Shown here piece after piece: positions 15,364 through 23,522 of a DNA stretch of 35,302 bases (position 1 is the first letter of the stretch; every line of letters starts with the position of its first letter). The stretch covers positions 1-35,302 of the forward strand of contig JAFUOQ010000027.1 of assembly GCA_017472695.1 (NCBI GenBank). The letters are read 5' to 3'. Both the position numbers and the translations under genes were made by a program. The notes below the pieces were generated by a model. It was given only the letters and a program-made list of their open reading frames with translations, made no database searches and had not been told where the DNA came from. This DNA comes from Clostridia bacterium (GTDB lineage Bacteria; Bacillota; Clostridia; Oscillospirales; CAG-272).

Positions 15364-17038
15364 CACCAATAGACTCCTTTAGCTTTGTCAGGGCAATCTT
15401 TGTCTCTGCGGCGGTTTCTCCGAGCAGAGAAGCAATTTCCTGAACGATTCTCATCTGCTTTTCTACGACGGTATCGGCAACCTCAACGGTTTGCTGATTG
15501 ATTCTCGTCTTTCTTTCTCTCTCCGCTTCCTCGTCGGTTATGTCACGCATAATTCCAACGAGCATACGGGAATCTGGATCGAATACAACTGTTTGTTCGA
15601 TGTACTTTTTATATTCTGCAAGATAAACCTTCTGGTCTCTTACGCTTCTTCCAGAATTCTTAACGCTCATAAACACAGCAGGATCGAGAATGCGAACTAC
15701 GGGCTCTCCAAGTACATCAGACTCGAAACGGATATTCATGATCTTTCTTGCTGCAGCGTTGATTTGCTGAACCTCAAGATTCTCATTCAGCACGATCAGT
15801 CCGTTTGGGGTATTTTTGACAATTGTATCTGAGAAGCTTTCCGCCTTATCCTTAAGGAAGGGCAGACACATAGAGATCTCAGCCTTGCCCTGAATGATAG
15901 CGATTGCTTTCTCACGGCAGGAGTTGTAGCCACAGGAACCGCAGTTCAATTCGTCTGAGGGCTTGAACTTACCCATCTGACGAAGCACGGCACTGATTTC
16001 ATATTCAGCTGGCTGCATAGCCTTATGATCGATTATCGTGAAGTGCTTTTTAAGTGCTAATGCTTCAGGCTGTGCAACGTCAAAGTCGCGCGTGCCCGCG
16101 TACTGTGCAATCGACATATAATCGTGAACGGGAGAACGGTGGTATTTCTCCATTACAGGACCGCCGATACAGCTACCGACACAAGCAGACATCTCGATAA
16201 AGCATTTATGGATCTTACCGCTTTCAATATCCTTGAGCGCGGTGATGCAATTTTCAACGCCATCAAGTGCCAAGAAAGTATAGTCGGGTACATTCTGCGT
16301 CATTGTCTTAAGAATACCGCCGGTGGTGGGGAAGAAGCGAGCTCTGCTCTCGGGGTTTTTATCCATCTCCTTTTCAAGCTCGATACGCTCGGATTTCAAC
16401 CAATTTGTGAGCTCCTCAAAGGTGAGTACGGCGTCAACAGGTCCTTCGTAATATTCTGCCTCATCCTTCTTAGCCACGCAAGGACCGATAAATACCGTCT
16501 TTGCATTGGGGATGCGCTTCTTGATATCTATGCAGTGCGCTTGCATAGGAGACAAGACATCCGCAAGATATTGAAGCTCAGCAGGGAAGTATTTCTGAAT
16601 CAAAAGGTTGATAGAGTGGCAGCAGGAGGTAATAATAATATCTCTGCTGTCTTCTTTCAGCATACGCTCATACTCTGTTTTAACTATGGTAGCACCGATT
16701 GCAGTTTCCTCTACGTCATAGAAGCCAAGCTTTTTGAGAGCCTTGCGCATTGCTTCAATTCCAACGCCGTCATAGTTAGCAATAAAGGAAGGAGCAAGGC
16801 TGACAACGACAGGGTCACCGCTTTGAATCAAAACTCTGACCTTTTCCGTGCTGTCCACGATTTCTTTTGCGTTTTGAGGACAAACGACAAAGCAATGACC
16901 GCACAAAATGCACTCATTGCTGATGATATGTGCTTGGTTGCCCGAAAAACGGATAGCCTTTACAGGACAGTGACGGATACATTTATAGCAGTTTTTACAG
17001 TTGGATTTTTTCAGCGTTAAGCAGTTAGCCATGCTCAT
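15356..17038 (-). CDS. HydS-type sensory [FeFe]-hydrogenase-like protein with PAS domain
   Basis: The 560-residue protein has an N-terminal 2x[4Fe-4S] ferredoxin domain (CKNCYKCIRHCP at 14-25; CILCGHCFVVCP at 43-54). A hydrogenase large-subunit domain covers about 75-300, with L1 TSCCHS (137-142), L2 FIGPCVAKKDEA (183-194) and L3 EMSACVGSCIGG (282-293). A [4Fe-4S]-type CGSCGYNSC motif lies at 366-374 and a PAS domain at about 400-500. The C-terminus is a helical coiled coil. All H-cluster cysteines remain, but loop contexts differ from catalytic enzymes, as known for HydS proteins proposed to sense H2 or redox state. ATG at 17038 overlaps the previous stop (TGATG). The PAS-coil end fits signalling to the next gene, a PP2C phosphatase. 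A catalytic role is not excluded. Confidence 0.85.
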   Translation of the reverse strand: MSMANCLTLKKSNCKNCYKCIRHCPVKAIRFSGNQAHIISNECILCGHCFVVCPQNAKEIVDSTEKVRVLIQSGDPVVVSLAPSFIANYDGVGIEAMRKALKKLGFYDVEETAIGATIVKTEYERMLKEDSRDIIITSCCHSINLLIQKYFPAELQYLADVLSPMQAHCIDIKKRIPNAKTVFIGPCVAKKDEAEYYEGPVDAVLTFEELTNWLKSERIELEKEMDKNPESRARFFPTTGGILKTMTQNVPDYTFLALDGVENCITALKDIESGKIHKCFIEMSACVGSCIGGPVMEKYHRSPVHDYMSIAQYAGTRDFDVAQPEALALKKHFTIIDHKAMQPAEYEISAVLRQMGKFKPSDELNCGSCGYNSCREKAIAIIQGKAEISMCLPFLKDKAESFSDTIVKNTPNGLIVLNENLEVQQINAAARKIMNIRFESDVLGEPVVRILDPAVFMSVKNSGRSVRDQKVYLAEYKKYIEQTVVFDPDSRMLVGIMRDITDEEAERERKTRINQQTVEVADTVVEKQMRIVQEIASLLGETAAETKIALTKLKESIGDE

Positions 17039-17301
17039 CACTTCCTTTCTTCTTCAATAACCTTCAAAATATGTTCCGCAAAGAATTCTCTGAAATTCTC
17101 TTTGGTGATACCGACGTGAATATCATCGTTCACCTGTACAGTAACACCGACACGGTTGCACTTTCCAATACAGAAGCTACCGGAAAGCACGACCTCATCC
17201 TCAATATTATGATCCTTCACGGCTTTTTCAAAAAGCTCAACAATATCAGCAGAGCCTTTCAGATGGCATGATGAGCCAACACAAACCTGAACGAAAATCA
17301 T
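17038..17301 (-). CDS. thioredoxin-fold [2Fe-2S] ferredoxin (NuoE-like), copy 2
   Basis: With the ATG at 17301 the product has 87 residues. An in-frame ATG at 17319 is rejected because AAAGG lies 9 bases before 17301 and the longer form overlaps the preceding gene. Cysteines at 7, 12, 44 and 48 (CVGSSC and CIGKC) match the ligand spacing of thioredoxin-like [2Fe-2S] domains of NuoE and HydC. It is a close paralogue of the neighbouring gene, with identical cysteine positions. It lacks the helical extension of full NuoE, so it is a stand-alone electron carrier, probably shuttling electrons to or from HydS or the hydrogenase encoded next. Confidence 0.85.
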   Translation of the reverse strand: MIFVQVCVGSSCHLKGSADIVELFEKAVKDHNIEDEVVLSGSFCIGKCNRVGVTVQVNDDIHVGITKENFREFFAEHILKVIEEERK

Positions 17302-17305
17302 AATC

Positions 17306-17548
17306 TTATACCTTTGCAAGAATTTCCTTTTCGAAGAATTCGCCTACATCCTCGGGGGTAACGGAATAGAAGGTGTCGTTCACCGTTACGCAAACACCCT
17401 TCTGGCACTGTCCCATGCAGAATGTGCCACCGAGCTCAACCTTATCACCGAGTTTATTTTCTGCAATCAAATACTGAAGCTGTTCAACTACCTGGCGGGA
17501 ACCTTTGATATGGCAGGAGCTTCCGATACAAACTGTAATTTTAAGCAT
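17306..17548 (-). CDS. thioredoxin-fold [2Fe-2S] ferredoxin (NuoE-like), copy 1
   Basis: This 80-residue protein begins MLKITVCIGSSCHIKGS and has cysteine ligands at 7, 12, 44 and 48 (CIGSSC, CMGQC), the ligand set of thioredoxin-like [2Fe-2S] ferredoxins. It ends 4 bases before the second copy. Two such carriers in a row may allow dimerisation or division of labour between sensor and enzyme. It opens the second half of the rex-adhE-hydrogenase gene string after an 89-base gap holding a strong hairpin. Confidence 0.85.
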   Translation of the reverse strand: MLKITVCIGSSCHIKGSRQVVEQLQYLIAENKLGDKVELGGTFCMGQCQKGVCVTVNDTFYSVTPEDVGEFFEKEILAKV

Positions 17549-17583
17549 AATATTTTCCTCTCAATCTAATTTACGTGTTTAGC

Positions 17584-17619
17584 GCGGAGCTTCCCAAGAA
17601 TGTATTCTAGAAGCTCCGC
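17584..17619 (-). other. strong hairpin inside operon, between kinase and ferredoxin genes
   Basis: GCGGAGCTTC (17584-17593) and GAAGCTCCGC (17610-17619) form a perfect 10-bp stem with a 16-base loop. On the minus (coding) strand it is not followed by a T-run, so it is more likely an mRNA processing or stability element than a terminator. On the plus strand a T-run follows 6 bases later. Confidence 0.6.
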
Positions 17620-17637
17620 CACTTGTTTTTTAATCGA

Positions 17638-18387
17638 TTATTCGTAATCCACTACGTTGGTCCAGCTAATAAGGAACTCGCGCTCCTTTTCGTTGCCCTT
17701 AACGGACTGTGAAGCAGCCACGATAGGCATCCACTTCTGAACGTACTGCTTTGCGGTATCACTCTTCTTGCAGAAGAGCTCGAGGTACTTGTTAGCACCG
17801 CCAAAGTCGCCCTTGAGCATAAACAGCAGATAGGTGCGAGCTACGTCAGCTGAAGCATTGCCTTGGGTTGCGTGTGACCAGTCAAGAATGTATGGAGCTC
17901 CGTCATCGGTAATGATGATGTTTGAGGGATTGAAGTCGCCATGGCATACCTTGTTGTGCTTAGGCATACCCTCAAGTCGAGTATGAAGGTCATAACGGGT
18001 AGTAGCATCAAGGGTTGTTTGACTGATCTTACGATTCATCTTATCCTTGAGCTTGGTGAGAAGGGGACAGGTCTTTGCGTGAACGCTCATCTGAATATCT
18101 ACGAGAAGCTCGATGTATTCATCCTTTTTCTCGGGATTTTCTTCCATGAGCTGAGCGAGTGTCTTGCCCTTAATGAACTCGGAAACGATTGCCCACTTGC
18201 CGTCGATCATTGTAACACCGAGGATCTTAGGAATGTTCAGACCGGTCTCTTCAACTCTTGCCTGGTTGAGTGCCTCATTGAGTACGTCAGCCTTGGAGTA
18301 TTCTTCGTTAAATACCTTTACACAGGTATCACCATCACGATAGATGGTCTTGTTTGTTCTTACTGCGATCATTTTATCAAGTTTCAT
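17638..18387 (-). CDS. aminoglycoside-phosphotransferase-fold kinase
   Basis: The 249-residue protein has the small-molecule kinase fold: an N-lobe lysine in CVKVF (22-26), the catalytic loop CHGDFNPSNI (148-157) with Asp151, and the metal-binding ILDWSHA (167-173) with Asp169. It is shorter than most antibiotic kinases and has no resistance-gene context. It sits 20 bases after adhE and before the hydrogenase sensor genes, so it is probably co-transcribed. Such proteins phosphorylate small molecules or, rarely, protein Ser/Thr; the substrate cannot be read from the sequence. Its presence with a PP2C phosphatase in one operon raises the idea of an opposed kinase-phosphatase pair, which is inference. 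Confidence 0.8.
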   Translation of the reverse strand: MKLDKMIAVRTNKTIYRDGDTCVKVFNEEYSKADVLNEALNQARVEETGLNIPKILGVTMIDGKWAIVSEFIKGKTLAQLMEENPEKKDEYIELLVDIQMSVHAKTCPLLTKLKDKMNRKISQTTLDATTRYDLHTRLEGMPKHNKVCHGDFNPSNIIITDDGAPYILDWSHATQGNASADVARTYLLFMLKGDFGGANKYLELFCKKSDTAKQYVQKWMPIVAASQSVKGNEKEREFLISWTNVVDYE

Positions 18388-18407
18388 TGTTCCATGTCCT
18401 CCTTATT

Positions 18408-21104
18408 TTACGCTTTCTTACCCTTGCGGTAGGGTGTATTGATAGCATTTTGTGTTGTAACACCGAGGTCGTTTGTGGGCATTTTCTCTTCAACAAAGTG
18501 ATTGCCGTAGTATGCGTTGAGGTACATCTGCTTGATCTCACTTATCAGAGGATAACGGGGGTTAGCGCCGGTGCACTGGTCGTCGAATGCCTGCTCGGCC
18601 ATGTCATCAAGGCGATCGAGAAAGTCTTTTTCATCAATACCGTAATCCTTGATAGTAGCCTTGATGCCAACTCTTGTCTTGAGATCGTTGATCGCTTTAA
18701 TAAGACCTTCGAGCTTCTCCTCATTGTTTGCGCCCTTAATGCCAAGGTAATCAGCGATCTCAGCATATCTTGCGAGTGTGTGAGGATGATCGTACTGCGA
18801 GAAGGTACCCATTTTTGCGGGAGCCTCAGCAGCATTGAAGCGAAGAACCTCCTCGATCATAAGAGCGTTTGCAACGCCGTGGGGGAGGTGGTGGAATGCA
18901 CCGAGCTTGTGAGCCATCGAGTGGCAGACACCGAGAAATGCGTTTGCAAATGCCATACCTGCCATCGTAGCAGCGTTTGCCATCTTCTCACGAGCCTCAA
19001 CGTCGGTCTGCCCATTGTCGTAAGCTCTTGGCAAATACTCGAAGATCACCTTAAGAGCGCGGAGTGCAAGACCGTCGGTGTAGTCGGTAGCAAGCATTGC
19101 GGCATAAGCCTCAACTGCGTGAGTTACTGCATCAATGCCCGAAGCCGCAGTAAGTCCCTTGGGAGCAGACATATGAAAATCGGTGTCGATAATTGCCATG
19201 TTGGGAAGGAGCTCGTAGTCAGCAAGGGGATACTTAACACCGGTCTTCTCGTCGGTGATAACTGCGAAAGGAGTTACCTCGGAACCGGTACCTGCGGAGG
19301 TGGGGATTGCGATGAAGTATGCCTTCTCACCCATCTTCGGGAAGGTGTAGACTCTCTTACGGATATCGATGAAGCGCATTGCCATATCCATAAAGTCTGC
19401 TTCCGGATGCTCGTAGAGAACCCACATGATCTTTGCAGCGTCCATTGCGGAACCACCGCCGAGTGCGATGATGGTATCTGGCTGGAATGCTCTCATCTGA
19501 GCTGCTCCTTCAGTTGCATTTGCAAGGGTAGGATCGGGCTGTACGCCCCAAAACGTGATGTGTTGAATGCCCATTTCATCGAGCTTGTCTGTGATCGGCT
19601 TGGTGTAGCCGTTTTGGTAAAGGAAGGTGTCGGTAACGATGAACGCCTTCTTTGCGCCTCTTACAGTCTTAAGCTCGTTGAGAGCTACGGGGAGGCAACC
19701 CTTCTTGATGTAAACCTTTTCGGGTGTTCTGAACCAAAGCATATTTTCTCTCCTCTCGGCTACTGTTTTAATGTTGAGCAGGTGCTTAACACCTACGTTC
19801 TCGGATACGCTGTTACCGCCCCAAGAGCCACATCCCAGCGTGAGGGAGGGAGCAAGCTTGAAGTTGTAGAGGTCGCCAATACCACCGTGAGAGGAAGGGG
19901 TGTTAACGAGGATACGGCAGGTCTTCATACGAGCGGCAAAGGCGTCCAGCTTATCCTTTTCGGTCACTTCATTAAGATATACAGAGGAAGTATGACCGTA
20001 GCCACCATCAGCCACAAGATGCTCGGCCTTGTCAAGGGCTTCGCCAAAGTCCTTTGCCTTATACATAGCAAGTACGGGAGAAAGCTTCTCGTGAGCAAAT
20101 TCTTCGGAAAACTCTACGCTCTCAACCTCACCAATGAGGATCTTTGTACCTGCGGGAACAGTCACACCAGAGAGCTCTGCAATCTTCGCAGCTTTTTGAC
20201 CAACTATCTTTGCGTTCAGCGCACCGTTAATGATGATTGTTTTACGAACCTTTTCGGTTTCGATGGGATTGAGGAAGTAGCAGCCTCTTGCTGCAAACTC
20301 ATTTTTAACAGCATCATAAATGCTTTCAAGAACGATGACCGATTGCTCGGAAGCACAAATCATACCGTTATCGAAGGTCTTAGAGTGAATGATGGAGTTT
20401 ACTGCGAGAAGAATATCAGCGGTACTGTCGATGATCGCTGGAGTGTTACCCGCGCCAACGCCGAGAGCGGGCTTACCGCTGGAGTATGCAGCCTTAACCA
20501 TTCCGGGACCACCTGTTGCGAGGATGATATCAGCCTCTTTCATAACTGTGCTAGTCATCTCGAGGGAAGGAACGTCGATCCAATCAATGATACCCTCAGG
20601 AGCACCTGCGGCAACCGCAGCCTCGAGAACGAGCTTTGCAGCAGCGATGGTGGAGTTCTTTGCTCTTGGATGAGGGCTGATGATGATTGCGTTACGAGTC
20701 TTGAGTGCAAGCAAGCACTTGAAGATTGCGGTAGAGGTGGGGTTGGTGGTGGGGATTACTGCAGCGATTACACCGATCGGCTCTGCGATCTTCTTGATTC
20801 CGTATGCCTTGTCTTCCTCGATAACACCACAGGTCTTTGCATCCTTGTAAGCGTTGTAGATGTACTCGGCAGCGTAGTGATTCTTGATTACCTTGTCCTC
20901 TACAATACCCATGCCGGTTTCTTCAACTGCGAGCTTAGCAAGAGTGATTCTTGCCTTGTCAGCGGCAGAAGCAGCAGCGAGAAAGATCTTGTCAACCTGC
21001 TCCTGAGTATAGGTTGCAAATACTTTCTGTGCTTTCTTGGTGCGTGCGATAGCCTGCTCAAGCTTTTCAACACTGTCCACAATTTCATAAGTTTTGAGTT
21101 CCAT
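18408..21104 (-). CDS. adhE: bifunctional acetaldehyde-CoA/alcohol dehydrogenase
   Basis: The 898-residue protein has the full AdhE architecture. The N-terminal CoA-acylating aldehyde dehydrogenase (about 1-430) has its nucleophilic Cys250 in GMICASEQS. After a linker, the iron-dependent alcohol dehydrogenase (about 460-880) has GGGSAMDAAK for NAD binding and iron-ligand histidines in VCHSMAHKLGAFHH and LPHGVANA. It converts acetyl-CoA to ethanol, oxidising two NADH, and in relatives assembles into spirosomes. AGGAGG precedes the ATG. It follows rex by 20 bases, so both are transcribed from the rex promoter. A nearly full-length open frame on the opposite strand is a codon-bias shadow. Confidence 0.97.
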   Translation of the reverse strand: MELKTYEIVDSVEKLEQAIARTKKAQKVFATYTQEQVDKIFLAAASAADKARITLAKLAVEETGMGIVEDKVIKNHYAAEYIYNAYKDAKTCGVIEEDKAYGIKKIAEPIGVIAAVIPTTNPTSTAIFKCLLALKTRNAIIISPHPRAKNSTIAAAKLVLEAAVAAGAPEGIIDWIDVPSLEMTSTVMKEADIILATGGPGMVKAAYSSGKPALGVGAGNTPAIIDSTADILLAVNSIIHSKTFDNGMICASEQSVIVLESIYDAVKNEFAARGCYFLNPIETEKVRKTIIINGALNAKIVGQKAAKIAELSGVTVPAGTKILIGEVESVEFSEEFAHEKLSPVLAMYKAKDFGEALDKAEHLVADGGYGHTSSVYLNEVTEKDKLDAFAARMKTCRILVNTPSSHGGIGDLYNFKLAPSLTLGCGSWGGNSVSENVGVKHLLNIKTVAERRENMLWFRTPEKVYIKKGCLPVALNELKTVRGAKKAFIVTDTFLYQNGYTKPITDKLDEMGIQHITFWGVQPDPTLANATEGAAQMRAFQPDTIIALGGGSAMDAAKIMWVLYEHPEADFMDMAMRFIDIRKRVYTFPKMGEKAYFIAIPTSAGTGSEVTPFAVITDEKTGVKYPLADYELLPNMAIIDTDFHMSAPKGLTAASGIDAVTHAVEAYAAMLATDYTDGLALRALKVIFEYLPRAYDNGQTDVEAREKMANAATMAGMAFANAFLGVCHSMAHKLGAFHHLPHGVANALMIEEVLRFNAAEAPAKMGTFSQYDHPHTLARYAEIADYLGIKGANNEEKLEGLIKAINDLKTRVGIKATIKDYGIDEKDFLDRLDDMAEQAFDDQCTGANPRYPLISEIKQMYLNAYYGNHFVEEKMPTNDLGVTTQNAINTPYRKGKKA

Positions 21105-21124
21105 TTCTGTATGTCCTCCTAAAA

Positions 21125-21748
21125 TTATTTACTGATTTGATTATTGAGATATGCAAGTGAGAGTGCTAAGTTTTCTTGCTTCAAAAGAACACTCGAGGGA
21201 ACCTTCAGCGTGCAGGGAGCAAAATTCCATATTGCTTCGATTCCGCTTGCTACGAGTTGATCGCAAACATCCTGGGCAGAGCCTTTACCTACTGTGATAA
21301 TACCGAGCTTTACGTTGTATTCCGCACAATAAGAGGCGATATCCTTTATTGGAAGGATTGGCTTTGTGTTTTTACCGATCTGAAGTGCTTGTTCATTACA
21401 ATCGAAGCCTGCTACGATTTTTACACCGAACTCCTCAAAGCCATCATAATCAAGAAGCGCTCTGCCAAGCTTTCCAGCACCTACGAGAACTGCATTCGTC
21501 AACCTTTCATATCCGAGATGGCGTTCAAGATCGTCTATCAGCTTTGTTCTCTCGTATCCGATCTTAGGTTTTCCCGCGCCACTGACAGCAGCAAGATCCT
21601 TGCGAACCTGAACGTCGCCAAGAGAAAGACCTCTCGCAATTGCTGTTGCGGAGATCGTTGCACCATTTACGGCAGGTAAGCTTTTCAAATACTGTAAGTA
21701 CAGTGGAAGCCTTCCTAGTGTTGCCTTGGAAATAGAATATCCGTTCAT
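21125..21748 (-). CDS. rex: redox-sensing transcriptional repressor Rex
   Basis: The product (207 residues from ATG at 21748) has the Rex winged helix (IARGLSLGDVQVRKDLAAVSG at about 39-59) and a Rossmann NAD(H)-binding domain starting VLVGAGKLGRALL. It ends in the domain-swapped helix region typical of Rex. An upstream in-frame ATG at 21769 is rejected because the AGGAGG signal lies between the two. Rex normally represses fermentative genes and releases DNA when NADH/NAD is high. Here it is the first gene of a probable operon with adhE, fitting autoregulation. A canonical Rex operator was not found in its promoter; the palindrome present is of a different type. Confidence 0.94.
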   Translation of the reverse strand: MNGYSISKATLGRLPLYLQYLKSLPAVNGATISATAIARGLSLGDVQVRKDLAAVSGAGKPKIGYERTKLIDDLERHLGYERLTNAVLVGAGKLGRALLDYDGFEEFGVKIVAGFDCNEQALQIGKNTKPILPIKDIASYCAEYNVKLGIITVGKGSAQDVCDQLVASGIEAIWNFAPCTLKVPSSVLLKQENLALSLAYLNNQISK

Positions 21749-21776
21749 TTGCCACCTCCTTGTTTTCATCGTTAAT

Positions 21777-21805
21777 ATTTTAACACGCTTTCGGCTTCTT
21801 GGGAA
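21777..21805 (-). promoter_or_regulatory. rex-adhE promoter
   Basis: On the minus strand, TTCCCA (21805-21800), a 17-base spacer and TAAAAT (21782-21777). The -35 box is poor, as for an activated promoter. Architecture and spacing match the promoter of the second alcohol dehydrogenase gene. Confidence 0.65.
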
Positions 21806-21814
21806 TTATTAAAA

Positions 21815-21847
21815 TGTTATATCGGTATTATATATATCGATATAACA
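21815..21847. promoter_or_regulatory. palindromic regulatory element, copy A (rex-adhE)
   Basis: TGTTATATCG (21815-21824) and CGATATAACA (21838-21847) are exact reverse complements around a 13-base A+T spacer. The element ends 9 bases upstream of the -35 box, centred near -60. An almost identical copy lies at 25753-25783. Confidence 0.8.
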
Positions 21848-21932
21848 GTAATCGATAAGAGAATACTGATAAAAGTGTGTGGTTTTATTATAAATAACAG
21901 AAGCGTAAGTTTTTAGAAGTTTCATGCTTTTT

Positions 21933-21971
21933 GCCAAAAAAGAAAGGTCGCCTCTTCCTAAAGCGACCTTT
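21933..21971 (-). terminator. intrinsic terminator downstream of nfnAB
   Basis: AAAGGTCGC (21943-21951) pairs with GCGACCTTT (21963-21971). On the minus strand the hairpin is followed by a T-rich run (CTTTTTT), so it ends transcripts from the nfnAB genes upstream on that strand. Confidence 0.8.
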
Positions 21972-22005
21972 ATACCAGATGTTCTGTCACCAATGAGTGC
22001 CTTTG

Positions 22006-22059
22006 ATGATGGGCTCGGGCGGACTCATCGTTATGGACGAGGACAACTGTATGGTTGAC
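22006..22059 (+). pseudogene. remnant of NuoF/HydB-type flavoprotein gene
   Basis: Read on the plus strand, these 18 codons spell MMGSGGLIVMDEDNCMVD. This is the conserved motif before the C-terminal [4Fe-4S] ligands of NuoF, HydB and HndC (NADH-binding subunits of complex I and bifurcating hydrogenases). A stop codon lies five codons upstream in frame (TGA near 21993), and similarity ends at once downstream. It is a decayed internal fragment between the rex operator and nfnB, in opposite orientation to all neighbours. Confidence 0.75.
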
Positions 22060-22105
22060 ATGATAATTATAACATTTATTTTATTATTTCTTAAATTGAT
22101 ATATC

Positions 22106-23521
22106 TTATTTAGAAAGTGCTTCGTCAATTGCCTTTGACGCAACCTTGCCTGCACCCATAGCAGAAATAACGGTTGCCGCACCGGTTACAGCATCGCCGC
22201 CTGCATAGACAGCATTGCGAGAGGTAAGTCCATCCTCATTAACAACGATTCCACCCCAACGGTTTACCTCAAGCCCCTCGGTTGTCGATTTGATCAGGGG
22301 ATTGGGTGAAGTACCGATAGACATAATAACAGTATCAACATCAATGGTGAATTCACTGTTCGGGATTACCACGGGACGTCTTCTGCCTTTTTCGTCTGGC
22401 TCGCCAAGCTCCATTCTGACACATTTCATTCCTGTAACGAAACCGTTTTTGGGATCTCTTGCATCATCAGGATTATTGTAGCCGAAAATTTCGGTGGGAT
22501 TGCAAAGCAGACGGAATTCAATTCCTTCCTCCTTTGCGTGCTCGACCTCCTCGCGTCTTGCGGGAAGCTCTTCCATTGAACGGCGGTAAACGATATAAAC
22601 CTTTTCTGCACCAAGACGGAGCGCAGTTCTTGCAGCGTCCATAGCAACGTTTCCGCCACCAACGACCGCAACCTTACCGCCCTTCATAATAGGAGTTTCG
22701 GGGTTTTCAAGATAGGATTTCATCAGATTGCTTCTTGTGAGGAACTCGTTTGCCGAATATACGCCCTTGTGTGATTCGCCGGGGATTCCCATAAAGTTGG
22801 GAAGACCTGCGCCCGAGCCGATGAACACGGCTTCATATCCCATTTCGAAAAGCTCGTCAATGGTCAAGGTCTTGCCAATAACGACGTTTGTTTCAATGTG
22901 AACACCTAACTTTTTGAGAGTATCTACCTCTTTCGCAACAATTCTTTTGGGAAGACGGAACTCGGGAATACCGTATACAAGCACACCTCCTGCGGTATGA
23001 AGTGCCTCATAAACGGTGACATCGTAGCCTTTTTTTGCAAGGTCGCCAGCACAGGTAAGACCGGAAGGACCTGATCCAACAATTGCAACTCTGTGGCCAT
23101 TGCTCTTGGGACGTGCAGGCTCTTCTGTAGAGAAGGTATTGTGCCAATCGGCAACGAAACGCTCCAAACGACCGATGCCGACAGACTCACCCTTGATGCC
23201 TCTGACACATTTGGATTCACACTGAGATTCCTGCGGACATACTCTGCCACAGACAGCGGGAAGGGAAGACGACTTGGTTATAATCTGATATGCGCCCTCA
23301 AAGTCTCCTTCCTTAATTTTAGAAATGAATTCGGGAATGTGAATTTTAACAGGGCAACCATTCACACAGGGCATATTCTTGCAGCTTAGGCATCTGTTTG
23401 CTTCATCGATTGCCTGTTCCTCGGTGTATCCGAGTGCAACCTCGTCAAAGTTGTGCGCTCTGACCTTTGCATCCTGCGTAGGCATAGCGTTTCTTGTAAG
23501 ACTCATATTTGCCTTAGCCAT
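22106..23521 (-). CDS. nfnB: NfnB / GltA-type NADPH-dependent flavoprotein subunit
   Basis: The 471-residue protein starts at ATG 23521, set by AAGGAGG and by a one-base gap to the preceding gene; an open extension upstream is rejected. It has two [4Fe-4S] sites (CLSCKNMPCVNGC at 44-56; CGRVCPQESQCESKC at 91-105). An FAD Rossmann motif (IVGSGPSGLTCAGDL) and a second nucleotide-binding motif (VVGGGNVAMDAARTALRLGA, then YRRS) follow. This is the layout of the glutamate synthase small subunit, SudA and NfnB. Pairing with an NfnA-like gene makes it the large subunit of NADH-dependent ferredoxin:NADP oxidoreductase, which makes NADPH by electron bifurcation. No GltB-type glutamate synthase gene is nearby. 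Confidence 0.88.
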   Translation of the reverse strand: MAKANMSLTRNAMPTQDAKVRAHNFDEVALGYTEEQAIDEANRCLSCKNMPCVNGCPVKIHIPEFISKIKEGDFEGAYQIITKSSSLPAVCGRVCPQESQCESKCVRGIKGESVGIGRLERFVADWHNTFSTEEPARPKSNGHRVAIVGSGPSGLTCAGDLAKKGYDVTVYEALHTAGGVLVYGIPEFRLPKRIVAKEVDTLKKLGVHIETNVVIGKTLTIDELFEMGYEAVFIGSGAGLPNFMGIPGESHKGVYSANEFLTRSNLMKSYLENPETPIMKGGKVAVVGGGNVAMDAARTALRLGAEKVYIVYRRSMEELPARREEVEHAKEEGIEFRLLCNPTEIFGYNNPDDARDPKNGFVTGMKCVRMELGEPDEKGRRRPVVIPNSEFTIDVDTVIMSIGTSPNPLIKSTTEGLEVNRWGGIVVNEDGLTSRNAVYAGGDAVTGAATVISAMGAGKVASKAIDEALSK

Positions 23522-23522
23522 T

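Noticed and set aside
18354-21122. 922-codon open frame on the plus strand
   Set aside because: It is an antisense shadow of adhE, whose motifs and ribosome binding site on the minus strand are unambiguous. The mirror product has no recognisable domain.
21798-21850. canonical Rex operator upstream of rex
   Set aside because: The usual TTGTTAA/TTGTGAA-N4-inverted half-site pattern is absent. The palindrome present has different half-sites (TGTTATATCG) and an activator-like position.
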